Source: JBJHCA01 sp050485785 | Lineage (GTDB): Bacteria > Bacteroidota > Bacteroidia > Chitinophagales > Saprospiraceae | Assembly (NCBI GenBank): GCA_050485785.1 | Contig: JBJHCA010000026.1 | Span: forward strand, 1-38,984 | Direction: 5' to 3' | Length of the DNA stretch: 38,984 nucleotides | Part shown: piece by piece, positions 1 through 8,342 of the stretch | Layout: each line of letters begins with the position of its first letter | Numbering within the stretch: the stretch's first letter is position 1 | Program-made: the position numbers and the translations under genes | The notes under the pieces: model-generated | Told to the model about the DNA's origin: nothing | Database searches by the model: none | What the model saw: only the letters and a program-made list of their open reading frames with translations

Positions 1-549
1 TAGCCAAAAACCCCGCCGCTGCCGCAGAACGGGCTAAAATGCCATCCATGGCAGAAAGCCATCAAACTCGTGCTTCGCACTCAAACAGCGATGGCTTTTT
101 TCTCTGCCTTGAATGACATTTTTTCACTCCCGTTCTGCTAAGGCGGATTTTGTATCATTCACTCATTTTTAGCATTGTCAACTTTGACGTACACACGCAA
201 TCAGCACAGACAATTGGACCGATTTTCCGGCGGCCTTGGCCTAATACGGTGAAGGCCGGTCTTTTAACTTTTGTCACATGGCAAAGGCATCACAATCCCA
301 AAGGGATTGCATATGTGTCAACCTCATGCCCTTTCACCGACCCATCACTCCACCACCCCCAGCCTACTGCGATACAATTGCCCGCTTTCGCCGTAGAGCA
401 CGGTGATGTAAATGACAGAGAAGTATGTCCGAAACGCAACCCGGGAGTACAGCTCATGAAGCTTATGGTGATAAAAAAACTTACCTCACCATAAATCCGG
501 CCGGCATTGACTTGGCCGCTTGTATTCTAAAATATCTGAGCCCCTTACA
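1..549. other. Non-coding region rich in inverted repeats
   Basis: No convincing gene is seen here. A 114-codon plus-strand frame at 150-494 begins with TTG and has no recognisable motif, so I do not call it. The region holds several palindromes: a long imperfect hairpin at about 13-146, a 7-bp stem at 231-237/252-258, a palindrome at 293-309 (caatccc-aaa-gggattg) and a perfect 9-bp stem at 463-471/486-494. The density of palindromes suggests a degenerate mobile element or a structured non-coding region downstream of the secA-deoC-SPOR unit, but this is inference. Confidence 0.5.
13..146. repeat. Long imperfect inverted repeat (MITE-like or attachment-site-like)
   Basis: The outer arms are ccgcc (13-17) with ggcgg (142-146) and gcagaacggg (24-33) with cccgttctgc (129-138). 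The inner arms are aaagccatc (55-63) with gatggcttt (90-98). A small apical hairpin, gtgc-ttc-gcac, lies at 70-80. Nested pairing over more than 100 bp is unlikely by chance and resembles a miniature inverted-repeat element or a folded recombination site. No flanking target duplication was identified because the element lies at the window edge. Confidence 0.55.
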
Positions 550-951
550 CTAAGGTCTCAGAAGGAAGTCGGAAGTGCGAAGGTTGCTGACCCGGGTGAG
601 AACAGCTCCGGGGTAATCGTTGCGTATCTGAACCAGCAGTGCATTGGCTTCAAGCCGCGATGCAAAAGCACCTACCCTGAGGCGGTAGAAAGGCTCGGTG
701 TATTCCCAATCAACTTTATACTGTGGGTATTTGCGCACAAATGCAGCACGAACCTGCTCTACCTGTGAGCGATTGGATGAGGCCAGCAATTGCACCCGCC
801 AACCGCTGAGATCGTCCGCTTCGCGGAAATATGTCTGGTAGTTTTCCGACAGCCGTTCAATGGAAGGGTCAGCATCGATGCGAATAAGCCCCTGCGATAA
901 TGCATGGAACCAAAGCATTGTTGCCGGTATCATCAGAAAAAAGCGCATCAT
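550..951 (-). CDS. Secreted SPOR-domain protein
   Basis: The protein has 133 residues. The N-terminus is a signal peptide (hydrophobic stretch about residues 3-17, probable cleavage near ALSQ). Residues about 48-130 match a SPOR (sporulation-related repeat) fold: a first strand around GWRVQLLASS, a helix, then YRLRVGAFASRLEANALL, the typical second half. SPOR domains bind denuded peptidoglycan glycan strands, so a periplasmic, envelope-associated role is inferred. Its ATG overlaps the deoC stop (ATGA), so it is translated from the same message. The specific role is unknown. Confidence 0.85.
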   Translation of the reverse strand: MMRFFLMIPATMLWFHALSQGLIRIDADPSIERLSENYQTYFREADDLSGWRVQLLASSNRSQVEQVRAAFVRKYPQYKVDWEYTEPFYRLRVGAFASRLEANALLVQIRNDYPGAVLTRVSNLRTSDFLLRP

Positions 952-1622
952 GGAACCTGTACTATTTGAACACTGCGGCTGGTACCTAAACGACTGGCAC
1001 CGGCTTCAATAAAATCCAATGCCTGCTGCCGGGTTACAATGCCTCCCGACACTTTGATCCGTATAGCCGGATCGAGATTCCGCCGAAGCAGGGCAACCAG
1101 GTGAGTTCCCGAAATATTGCCGTTAAACCCTGAGGAAGTTTTTACAAAGTTGACTCCTACATCATTGCAAATAGAGCAGAGTTTGATGATCTCTTCATCG
1201 TTGAGCAGGGCCAGCTCAAGGATTACTTTGGCTACCTTGCCTTTAAGGTGACAAGCTCTGGTGAGTGAATCAATATCATTTTTAACAAAGTTCCAGTTAC
1301 CACTTTTAATAGCACTGATATTGGCTACAAAATCAATTTCATCCGCACCTTCATCAATGGCACGTTTGATCTCCTCCACTTTGGCTGCAGTGGCACTGTA
1401 CCCCATGGGAAATCCCACCACGGTAGCCACCTTCACTCCGGTATCCTCCAGTTGACGGACGGCATCCTTTACGTAAAACGGGGGCACGCAAACGGCGTAA
1501 AATTTATACTGAACCGCTTCTGCACAGAGTTTTCTGATCTCCTGCAGGGTAGTATCGGGCCTGAGCAGCGAATGATCGATGGCAGAAGCTAAGCTGTTGG
1601 CGGAAGTGTGACTTACTGACAT
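948..1622 (-). CDS. deoC: Deoxyribose-phosphate aldolase
   Basis: DeoC reversibly cleaves 2-deoxyribose-5-phosphate to acetaldehyde and glyceraldehyde-3-phosphate in deoxynucleoside catabolism. The 224-residue length is normal. The Schiff-base lysine motif NFVKTSSGF lies near residue 160 and the second catalytic lysine motif KVSGGI near residue 189. The opening (AIDHSLLRPDTT) and the segment VVGFPMG are also family-typical. The gene lies downstream of secA with a 127-bp gap and overlaps the next gene by 4 bp. No separate promoter was seen, so it may be read from the secA promoter. Confidence 0.95.
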   Translation of the reverse strand: MSVSHTSANSLASAIDHSLLRPDTTLQEIRKLCAEAVQYKFYAVCVPPFYVKDAVRQLEDTGVKVATVVGFPMGYSATAAKVEEIKRAIDEGADEIDFVANISAIKSGNWNFVKNDIDSLTRACHLKGKVAKVILELALLNDEEIIKLCSICNDVGVNFVKTSSGFNGNISGTHLVALLRRNLDPAIRIKVSGGIVTRQQALDFIEAGASRLGTSRSVQIVQVP

Positions 1623-1749
1623 ATTGATGATGTGGTATATAAGATAAACGAAGCATTATCGGGGGCTCATATACGGGCTTGCAATTTATACTATTCCGAA
1701 CGATTTTAAGCCCCTGAAGTTGGTTACCCGATCATTAATTTTCGAAAAA

Positions 1750-4700
1750 CTAACGTCCGTGGCATTGTTTGTACTTTTTACCGCTGCCACAGGGGCAGGG
1801 TTCATTTCTCCCAACCTTGGGCTGTTCCCGTTTGAAAGTCTCGGGCTTGGAGGGCGGGCCACCCGCTGCTATAGCAGCAGCCCTCTGCCGCTGTTCTGCT
1901 GATGCACCGTATGAACCGCGTCCTGCACGCACCCTGCTGAAGTCGGAGCGCTCTTCCCTGGCCTCGCTTACACCTTGCTCATCGCGTATAGCCAGACGCC
2001 CGGTCATCAGGAAGGAAGTCACTTCCCTATTGATGTTTTGCACCAGCACTTCAAACAGGTAATAGGCTTCTTCCTTGTAGATAACCAGTGGATCCTTCTG
2101 TTCAAACGATGCAGCCTGAACCGATTCCTTCAGTTCATCCATACTGCGTAGGTGCTCTTTCCACAGTTCATCAATCAGGGAGAGTGCCACCGATTTCTCG
2201 ATATCCTGCATAATGCTTTTACCACCGGAGTCAATGGCCTGTTTAAGCTCTGCTGCAATGGGAAGCATCTTTGACCTGCCATCTGTAAAGGGGATGGCAA
2301 TTCGTTTGTATTTATGCCCTTCGGCAGCGTATACCCTTTGAATGATAGGCATCAGCGTTTTGTTGACTACCTCTGATTTCCGGCGGTAGCTCAAAGTAAC
2401 CTCTTTTTGAACTGCAGCAATCATCTCGTTCTCTTTGAGGGCCTTAAATCCGTCCTCATCCAGTTGGGTGGTTATGGCAAAATACTCGAGCAAATCCCGC
2501 TTATACCCGTCAAAATCGCCGTATTGCTTGTTGGCTATCACAACTGTGGCTGCGGTATCCAGCAACATATTGTGCAAGTCCACCGAAAGGCGTTCACCGC
2601 TCAATGCGTTTTGCCTTTTCTTGTATATGGCCTCACGCTGAATATTCATCACATCGTCATACTCAAGCAGACGTTTTCTGATGCCAAAGTTATTCTCTTC
2701 CACTTTTCGCTGAGCTCGTTCGATGGAGCGGCTGATGAGGGGGTGCTGAATTACATCGCCCTCCTTATGGCCAAGCCTGTCCATTACTTTGGTAATGCGC
2801 TCAGAATGGAATAAACGCATCAGTTTGTCTTCGAGCGATACGTAAAACTGCGAAGAACCGGGATCGCCCTGGCGACCTGCCCTTCCCCTAAGCTGCCGGT
2901 CAACCCGACGGCTATCATGCCGTTCTGTGGCAATAATGGCCAGACCACCGGCTTTTTTCACTTCTTCACTCAGCTTGATATCCGTACCCCGGCCGGCCAT
3001 ATTGGTTGCTATGGTTACCTTGCCAGGAAGTCCGGCTTCGGCCACGATCTGTGCTTCACGCTGATGCTGCTTAGCGTTTAGTACATTGTGACTGATCTTC
3101 CGCATGGTCAAAAGACGGCTCACCTTTTCCGAAATTTCCACACTGGTTGTTCCCACCAGCACAGGTCTTCGGGCTTCGGTTAAGCGGGCAATTTCATCAA
3201 TTACTGCATTGAACTTCTCCCGTTCGGTTTTGAATACCAGGTCTTGCATGTCCTTACGGGTCACCGGGCGATTGGTGGGTATTTCTACTACGTCCAATTT
3301 GTATATCTGCCAGAATTCATTGGCTTCAGTTACCGCAGTACCCGTCATACCGGCAAGCTTATGGTACATCCTGAAGTAGTTCTGCAGGGTAATGGTGGCA
3401 TAGGTCTGGGTAATATCGCCAATCTTCACATTTTCCTTGGCTTCCAGTGCTTGGTGAAGGCCGTCCGAATACCTTCGCCCTTCCATGATACGACCGGTCT
3501 GCTCATCCACTATCTTTACCTGACCATCGAGTACTACGTATTCTTCATCCCGCTCAAAAAGGGCATAAGCCTTCAGAAGCTGATTGATGCTGTGCAACCT
3601 TTGGGTTTTGATGGCATAATTTTGTGCCAGCTCTTCCTTGGCTTCCTTCTTACCGTCTTCGTCCAGTGATTCATTTTTGTCAATCTCCACCATCTCCATG
3701 GTGAGGTCGGGCAGAATATAAAAATTGCTATCTTCCACTCCGCGACTGAGAAACTCTGTTCCTTTTTCTGTCAGATCAATCTGTCTGTTCTTCTCGTCTA
3801 TGGTAAAATAAAGCTCCTGATCTACCATCCACATATTCTTGGATTGCTCCTGCATGTAAAAGTTCTCTGCTTTTTCAAGCATGGCTTTGTTTCCCTCCAT
3901 ACTCAGATACTTGATCAGGGGCCGGTTTTTTGGAAATGCCCGGTACGAGCGTAACAGAGCCATTCCAGATTCTCCTTCCTTATTGCCAGTTTTACCTTCC
4001 TGAATCAATTGCTTAGCCTCCGCCAGAAACTCGGTGGCCAGCTTTTTCTGGGCAGCAATCAACCGTTCCACTTTGGGTTTTAGCTCCTGATATTCAAGGG
4101 TTTCACGACCCTGAGTAACCGGTCCGGAGATGATCAGCGGAGTACGAGCATCGTCAATCAGCACTGAATCCACTTCGTCCACCATGGCATAGTGATGCTT
4201 GCCCTGCACCCTTTCTTCCGGCGAACGAACCATGTTATCGCGCAAGTAGTCAAATCCGAACTCATTGTTGGTGCCGTAAATAATATCACAGCGGTAAGCA
4301 CGCTTGCGGTCTTCTGAATGGGGCTGATACTTGTCAATGCAATCCACGGTGAGCATCAGAAACTCAAATATGGGGCCAACCCATTCACTGTCCCTTCGGG
4401 CCAGGTAATCGTTTACCGTAATAATATGGACTCCTTTTCCACTAAGCCCGTTAAGGTATGCCGGTAAAGTAGCTACCAGTGTTTTTCCTTCACCTGTAGC
4501 CATTTCGGCAATTTTACCATCGTGTAGCACCATACCGCCAATAAGCTGGACATCATAATGGAGCATATCCCATTTGATCTTTCCGCCTGCAGCTTCCCAC
4601 TCGTTACTCCAGATAGCCTTGTCGCCCTGAATGCTGACATAGGAGCGGTGAGCTGCCAGCTCTCTGTCGTGATCTGTACAAGTTACTTCGAGCTTGTTGT

Positions 4701-5079
4701 TCTCCTTAAAGCGGCGTGCAGTCTCTTTAACCACGGCAAATGCTTCGGGCAAAAGTTCCGATAATGCTTCTTCCAGTTGCTTGTCGAGCTCTTTGCTCAG
4801 CTCATCGAGTTCGGCGTAGGCTGCTTCTTTTTCCTCAAAGCTGTCAGAGGCTTCAGCCGAAGCTTTCAAACTCTCCATTGCCTCCCTGGTTTCCTTCTGG
4901 TAATCAGCTATATACTCCCTGAACTCGGACGTTTTTTGCCTCAGTTCATCGTTGCTCAATTGAGTAAGCTGCTCATACTGTTCGATAATGGCACTGACCC
5001 TTGGCGTATACAGCTTGAGGTCGCGATCCTTTTTGGTGCCAAACATCTTACTCAGCGAGTCGGTAATAAACTTAATCAT
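1750..5079 (-). CDS. secA: Protein translocase ATPase SecA
   Basis: SecA is the cytosolic motor that drives preproteins through SecYEG. The 1,109-residue length fits the large Bacteroidota form. The Walker A motif ATGEGKT lies near residue 194, and MVDEVDSVLIDDARTPL (Walker B/DEAD-type) near residue 300. The second ATPase domain contains TIATNMAGRGTDI and RQLRGRAGRQGDPG. The C-terminus ends in the zinc-binding SEC-C motif CPCGSGKKYKQCH. The chosen ATG at 5079 gives the usual start MIKFITDSLSKMFGTKKDRD. A -7 element TACCTTTG lies about 54 bp upstream. It is the first gene of a probable unit with deoC and the SPOR gene. Confidence 0.98.
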   Translation of the reverse strand: MIKFITDSLSKMFGTKKDRDLKLYTPRVSAIIEQYEQLTQLSNDELRQKTSEFREYIADYQKETREAMESLKASAEASDSFEEKEAAYAELDELSKELDKQLEEALSELLPEAFAVVKETARRFKENNKLEVTCTDHDRELAAHRSYVSIQGDKAIWSNEWEAAGGKIKWDMLHYDVQLIGGMVLHDGKIAEMATGEGKTLVATLPAYLNGLSGKGVHIITVNDYLARRDSEWVGPIFEFLMLTVDCIDKYQPHSEDRKRAYRCDIIYGTNNEFGFDYLRDNMVRSPEERVQGKHHYAMVDEVDSVLIDDARTPLIISGPVTQGRETLEYQELKPKVERLIAAQKKLATEFLAEAKQLIQEGKTGNKEGESGMALLRSYRAFPKNRPLIKYLSMEGNKAMLEKAENFYMQEQSKNMWMVDQELYFTIDEKNRQIDLTEKGTEFLSRGVEDSNFYILPDLTMEMVEIDKNESLDEDGKKEAKEELAQNYAIKTQRLHSINQLLKAYALFERDEEYVVLDGQVKIVDEQTGRIMEGRRYSDGLHQALEAKENVKIGDITQTYATITLQNYFRMYHKLAGMTGTAVTEANEFWQIYKLDVVEIPTNRPVTRKDMQDLVFKTEREKFNAVIDEIARLTEARRPVLVGTTSVEISEKVSRLLTMRKISHNVLNAKQHQREAQIVAEAGLPGKVTIATNMAGRGTDIKLSEEVKKAGGLAIIATERHDSRRVDRQLRGRAGRQGDPGSSQFYVSLEDKLMRLFHSERITKVMDRLGHKEGDVIQHPLISRSIERAQRKVEENNFGIRKRLLEYDDVMNIQREAIYKKRQNALSGERLSVDLHNMLLDTAATVVIANKQYGDFDGYKRDLLEYFAITTQLDEDGFKALKENEMIAAVQKEVTLSYRRKSEVVNKTLMPIIQRVYAAEGHKYKRIAIPFTDGRSKMLPIAAELKQAIDSGGKSIMQDIEKSVALSLIDELWKEHLRSMDELKESVQAASFEQKDPLVIYKEEAYYLFEVLVQNINREVTSFLMTGRLAIRDEQGVSEAREERSDFSRVRAGRGSYGASAEQRQRAAAIAAGGPPSKPETFKREQPKVGRNEPCPCGSGKKYKQCHGR

Positions 5080-5132
5080 AAATATGCATTCTTGCGGGTA
5101 TCAACCCGACTGTTTTTCATTAAAATCGGGCA

Positions 5133-5140
5133 CAAAGGTA
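5133..5140 (-). promoter_or_regulatory. -7 element of the secA promoter
   Basis: The minus strand reads TACCTTTG, a perfect match to the Bacteroidota -7 consensus TAnnTTTG. It would give a leader of about 50 nt before the secA ATG. No clear -33 TTG was seen at the usual spacing. Confidence 0.6.
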
Positions 5141-5254
5141 ATGATTTAATAAGCTCCATCAGCAGTCTGCTTTTTATCGCTTTGCCGGCTTCATTCCTTT
5201 CGGAGACAGGCTTGATGCGCAGGAGCAATTTACCATTACCTTAAAGGGTAAAAC

Positions 5255-5286
5255 TTGACAGAGCGTGGCAATTATTACTACATTTA
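5255..5286 (+). promoter_or_regulatory. Putative promoter for the 5291 lipoprotein gene
   Basis: TTGACA (5255-5260) is followed after 18 bp by TACATTTA (5279-5286), which differs at one position from TAnnTTTG. The ATG lies only 4 bp downstream, so the message could be leaderless. The TTG at 5255 is in frame but is more likely promoter sequence than a start codon. Confidence 0.35.
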
Positions 5287-5290
5287 CAAC

Positions 5291-6049
5291 ATGAAAATTC
5301 AATTTGTTTCTCTGTGCTCCATATTGTCATTATTCATGTTAGGGCTTCTTTCCTCTGCCTGCAACAATGAAGCCAAAGTGACCGACCTGACAAAATTCTA
5401 CTTTCCGACGGATATACCGGACGAACAGTCAGAAGACGGCCTGGTATATGTATATGATGTTCAGTATGATACTGTCTTTTATGAAGAATACAGGCACTAC
5501 CGGACATTCCGCCGGGATGGCAGCAACTACCTGGCCATTACCCAGTATGATATTTTTGGCAATATTGAACTGCTGACCATAGAAGAAGTGGTGGAAAACG
5601 GAACCCGTTTGGCAGATTTCAGGGTGTTTATGACAGATGAAATGGGGTTTTCTCACTTTTCTGAAGCCCGGATCCTGCATGGAGACGTATTTCCTTTTGA
5701 GGGCCAAAAGGATGTGGTATATGTCCTTAATCTGGCTTACAACAGCCCTTTAGACTCTTTGGAACTCATCCGCTGGATAAGAAACCGGTCATTTAGTCAT
5801 GTTGAAACCATAACCTTGGACATGGGAACTATGAATGCTGCAGTTTTCACCACAACAGAGCAGTTCGAAATGGACCACCCCATAGAAGGCAGTGCCGAAC
5901 CCCGGGCCACTGGCAGAGAGTATTTTGGCGAAGGCATTGGTCTGGTGCGGTTTGAGAAGACTTTTAACGGTGAACTGGAAATTCGGGGAAGTTTAAAAGA
6001 GCGCATCAGTATGGATGCATTTATACAACGCATTCACGGCCTGGAATGA
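5291..6049 (+). CDS. Putative lipoprotein of unknown function
   Basis: From the ATG at 5291 the protein has 252 residues. An upstream in-frame TTG at 5255 would add 12 residues before the signal peptide and is disfavoured. The N-terminus (basic MKIQ, hydrophobic core, then LLSSAC) is a lipoprotein signal with the lipidated cysteine near residue 24. The mature part is beta-rich and acidic and has no domain I recognise. The stop codon overlaps the start of the ComF-like gene (ATGA), so the two are co-transcribed and translationally coupled. This conserved-looking arrangement does not by itself reveal a role. Confidence 0.8.
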   Translation: MKIQFVSLCSILSLFMLGLLSSACNNEAKVTDLTKFYFPTDIPDEQSEDGLVYVYDVQYDTVFYEEYRHYRTFRRDGSNYLAITQYDIFGNIELLTIEEVVENGTRLADFRVFMTDEMGFSHFSEARILHGDVFPFEGQKDVVYVLNLAYNSPLDSLELIRWIRNRSFSHVETITLDMGTMNAAVFTTTEQFEMDHPIEGSAEPRATGREYFGEGIGLVRFEKTFNGELEIRGSLKERISMDAFIQRIHGLE

Positions 6050-6753
6050 CAAGGAATGCCCTGCATAACTGGATTGAAGGGATCAACCACTGGCTTTTTC
6101 CTTCTATGTGTCCCGGGTGCTGCATCCGCCCGGTGAGGTCAACGCAAATGTTTTGCACAGTGTGTGAATACGAAATGCCCTACACAGACTTCCATGAGTA
6201 CCCTGAAAACCCTGTTACGGATGTTTTTTGGGGTCGTTTTCATTTACATTCAGCCACATGCCTGCTGTATTTTGGAGCCCATGGCATGGTAAGACGACTG
6301 ATCCATGATCTCAAATACAAAGGTCGACGCGATATTGGCACTGATCTGGGTAAACGTTTGGGCAGGAGAATGGCAAAGAGTGAATACTTTAACAGTGTTG
6401 ATATGGTTATTCCCGTGCCCCTTCACCCTCAAAAGCTGAGGATTCGCGGATACAATCAGAGTGAGGCCATTGCTGAAGGTGTAGCTGACCAAATGCAGGC
6501 CATTCTCAACAAGGATGTTTTGCGGCGCTCGTTGCACAATCCGACCCAGACGCGCAAATCCAGGGAAGAACGCCTGGCCAATGTGGAAGGTATTTTTGAA
6601 CTCCACAATGAATCTGATCTTGCCGGTAAGCACATTTTGCTGGTGGATGATGTTCTAACCACAGGAGCTACACTAGAAGCCTGTGCCAAAAGCCTGGTGC
6701 AGATTCCCGGAGTCAGGGTAAGTATTGCCACCCTGGCCATCGCTACAAAATAA
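6046..6753 (+). CDS. ComF-family phosphoribosyltransferase
   Basis: The protein has 235 residues. The N-terminus carries a four-cysteine zinc site (C22, C25, C37, C40). The C-terminus carries the PRPP-binding loop ILLVDDVLTTGATL near residues 198-212, preceded by the family signature PVPLHPQKLRIRGYNQSEAIA. ComF proteins are needed for DNA uptake in naturally transformable bacteria, but their biochemical role is not settled. In Bacteroidota they occur widely as housekeeping genes, so competence in this organism should not be inferred from this gene alone. Confidence 0.92.
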   Translation: MTRNALHNWIEGINHWLFPSMCPGCCIRPVRSTQMFCTVCEYEMPYTDFHEYPENPVTDVFWGRFHLHSATCLLYFGAHGMVRRLIHDLKYKGRRDIGTDLGKRLGRRMAKSEYFNSVDMVIPVPLHPQKLRIRGYNQSEAIAEGVADQMQAILNKDVLRRSLHNPTQTRKSREERLANVEGIFELHNESDLAGKHILLVDDVLTTGATLEACAKSLVQIPGVRVSIATLAIATK

Positions 6754-6830
6754 AACATCCGGGTCAGCTATCCCATTGAGCTGTACATCAAGGGGATGCA
6801 CAATTTGAATAAACAAACATCAAAGGTCAC

Positions 6831-7535
6831 ATGAATATAATTATTACAGGCGGATCGAGAGGAATAGGCATGGATGCCGCACTTGATTTTTGCCGCACCT
6901 CAGAACACCGGGTACTGGTCATAGCCCGATCAGAAACGAAACTTAGGGAACTTGAAACGGGCATTCGAAAAATCAACCCTGATGCGCGCTTCCGCTATTG
7001 TGTGGCCGACCTGACCGATGCCCACAGCCCGGCCCTGACAGAAGCCCTTGCCGGCTGGAATACCGTGGATGTGCTGATCAACAATGCCGGCCAGTTGGTG
7101 AGTAAACCGTTTGAACAGCTCAGTGATGAAGACTGGCATACCATGATTAATATAAACCTGATGGCTCCGGTAAGGATCACCAGAATGCTGCTTGATCAAC
7201 TTCAGGCTTCCGACCACGCTCACATTGTCAATATCAGCAGCATGGGGGGATTTCAGGGCAGCAGCAAGTTCCCGGGACTATCGGCATATAGTGCGGCCAA
7301 GGCAGCACTGGCCAACCTGACCGAATGCCTGGCTGAAGAACTGAAAGATCGCAACATTGCGGTGAATTGCCTGAGCCTGGGTTCCGTTCAAACCGAAATG
7401 CTGGCCAAGGCCTTTCCCGGCTACCGGGCTCCGGTAAGCAGCCACAGTATGGGTGCTTTTTTAGCCTGGTTTGCCCTGAATGGGCATCGTTTTTTTAATG
7501 GAAAAAATCTTCCGGTTTCTATTACTACACCTTAA
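6831..7535 (+). CDS. Short-chain dehydrogenase/reductase
   Basis: This 234-residue protein is a classical SDR. The nucleotide-binding glycine motif TGGSRGIG is at residues 6-13, NNAG near residue 83 and the catalytic YSAAK at residues 153-157, with an upstream serine in the segment NISSMGG. The Rossmann fold and active-site residues are complete, so it is probably an NAD(P)H-dependent oxidoreductase in the cytosol. The substrate cannot be told from sequence. It lies 77 bp after the ComF gene and 12 bp before the NYN gene, consistent with one transcription unit. Confidence 0.92.
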   Translation: MNIIITGGSRGIGMDAALDFCRTSEHRVLVIARSETKLRELETGIRKINPDARFRYCVADLTDAHSPALTEALAGWNTVDVLINNAGQLVSKPFEQLSDEDWHTMININLMAPVRITRMLLDQLQASDHAHIVNISSMGGFQGSSKFPGLSAYSAAKAALANLTECLAEELKDRNIAVNCLSLGSVQTEMLAKAFPGYRAPVSSHSMGAFLAWFALNGHRFFNGKNLPVSITTP

Positions 7536-7547
7536 ATCTGATGAAAC

Positions 7548-8324
7548 ATGGCGATCAACCCGATCATAGAGCGTGAACTGAACCTGGCCGTACTGATTGA
7601 TGCCGATAACATTCCCTACGCCAACATTAAAGGCATGATGGAAGAAATTGCCAAATACGGCACACCCACCTTTAAACGGATTTACGGCGACTGGACCAAA
7701 CCCACACTGACCGGTTGGAAAGGTGTTTTGCTTGAACATGCCATTACGCCGGTACAGCAGTACAGCTATACCAGTGGTAAAAACGCCACCGATTCAGCCA
7801 TGATCATCGATGCCATGGATATTCTGTATTCAGGTAAAGTGCAGGGATTTTGCATTATTTCTAGCGACAGTGATTTTACCCGCCTGGCAGTAAGGTTAAG
7901 GGAAGCGGGTATGAAGGTGATCGGCATAGGAGAGAAAAAAACGCCCAATGCTTTCATTTCGGCCTGTGATAAGTTTATCTACCTTGAAATTTTGGGCAGT
8001 GAGGCTAAATCTGAAGACACTGCACAACAAAATGCTATCACTGATAAAAAGTCAAAGCCAAAAACTGCGGACACCCTTCGAAAAGTGGACCGATCTATGA
8101 TCAGGTTGGTAAAGTCCAGTATTGATGATATTGCCGACGATGACGGCTGGGCCTTTTTAGGTGAACTGGGAACCATGCTGATTAAAAAACGGCCAAACTT
8201 TGACCCCAGAAACTATGGTTTTTCCAAGCTGGGGCCACTGATCAAAAGCATTCCCGGCATTGAAGTGGATGAGCGCAATACGGGCATTGGCAATGTGCGG
8301 CATGTGTATGTGCGACTCAAGTAA
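7548..8324 (+). CDS. NYN-domain (LabA/DUF88-type) protein with C-terminal OST-HTH/LOTUS domain
   Basis: The protein has 258 residues. Residues about 12-145 form a NYN (PIN-like) nuclease fold. Conserved acidic residues appear in VLIDADN (residues 15-21), NATDSAMIIDAMD and IISSDSDF (near 104-110). Residues about 185-258 match an OST-HTH/LOTUS domain, which binds RNA in other proteins. The arrangement suggests an RNA-directed nuclease or RNA-binding regulator in the cytosol, with no known substrate. It starts 12 bp after the SDR stop, so it is probably the last gene of that unit. It is convergent with lysA. Confidence 0.88.
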   Translation: MAINPIIERELNLAVLIDADNIPYANIKGMMEEIAKYGTPTFKRIYGDWTKPTLTGWKGVLLEHAITPVQQYSYTSGKNATDSAMIIDAMDILYSGKVQGFCIISSDSDFTRLAVRLREAGMKVIGIGEKKTPNAFISACDKFIYLEILGSEAKSEDTAQQNAITDKKSKPKTADTLRKVDRSMIRLVKSSIDDIADDDGWAFLGELGTMLIKKRPNFDPRNYGFSKLGPLIKSIPGIEVDERNTGIGNVRHVYVRLK

Positions 8325-8342
8325 CACGTATTAAACTGAGTG

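Noticed and set aside
150..494. 114-codon plus-strand open frame
   Set aside because: It starts at TTG, spans several palindromes, and shows no domain, signal peptide or gene-like residue pattern.
5255..5290. TTG at 5255 as the start of the lipoprotein gene
   Set aside because: It would place 12 polar residues before the signal peptide, and the TTGACA fits a -33 element better.
6046..6753. Evidence of a natural competence locus from the ComF-like gene
   Set aside because: ComF-family genes are widespread without competence genes, and none of the other com genes is nearby.
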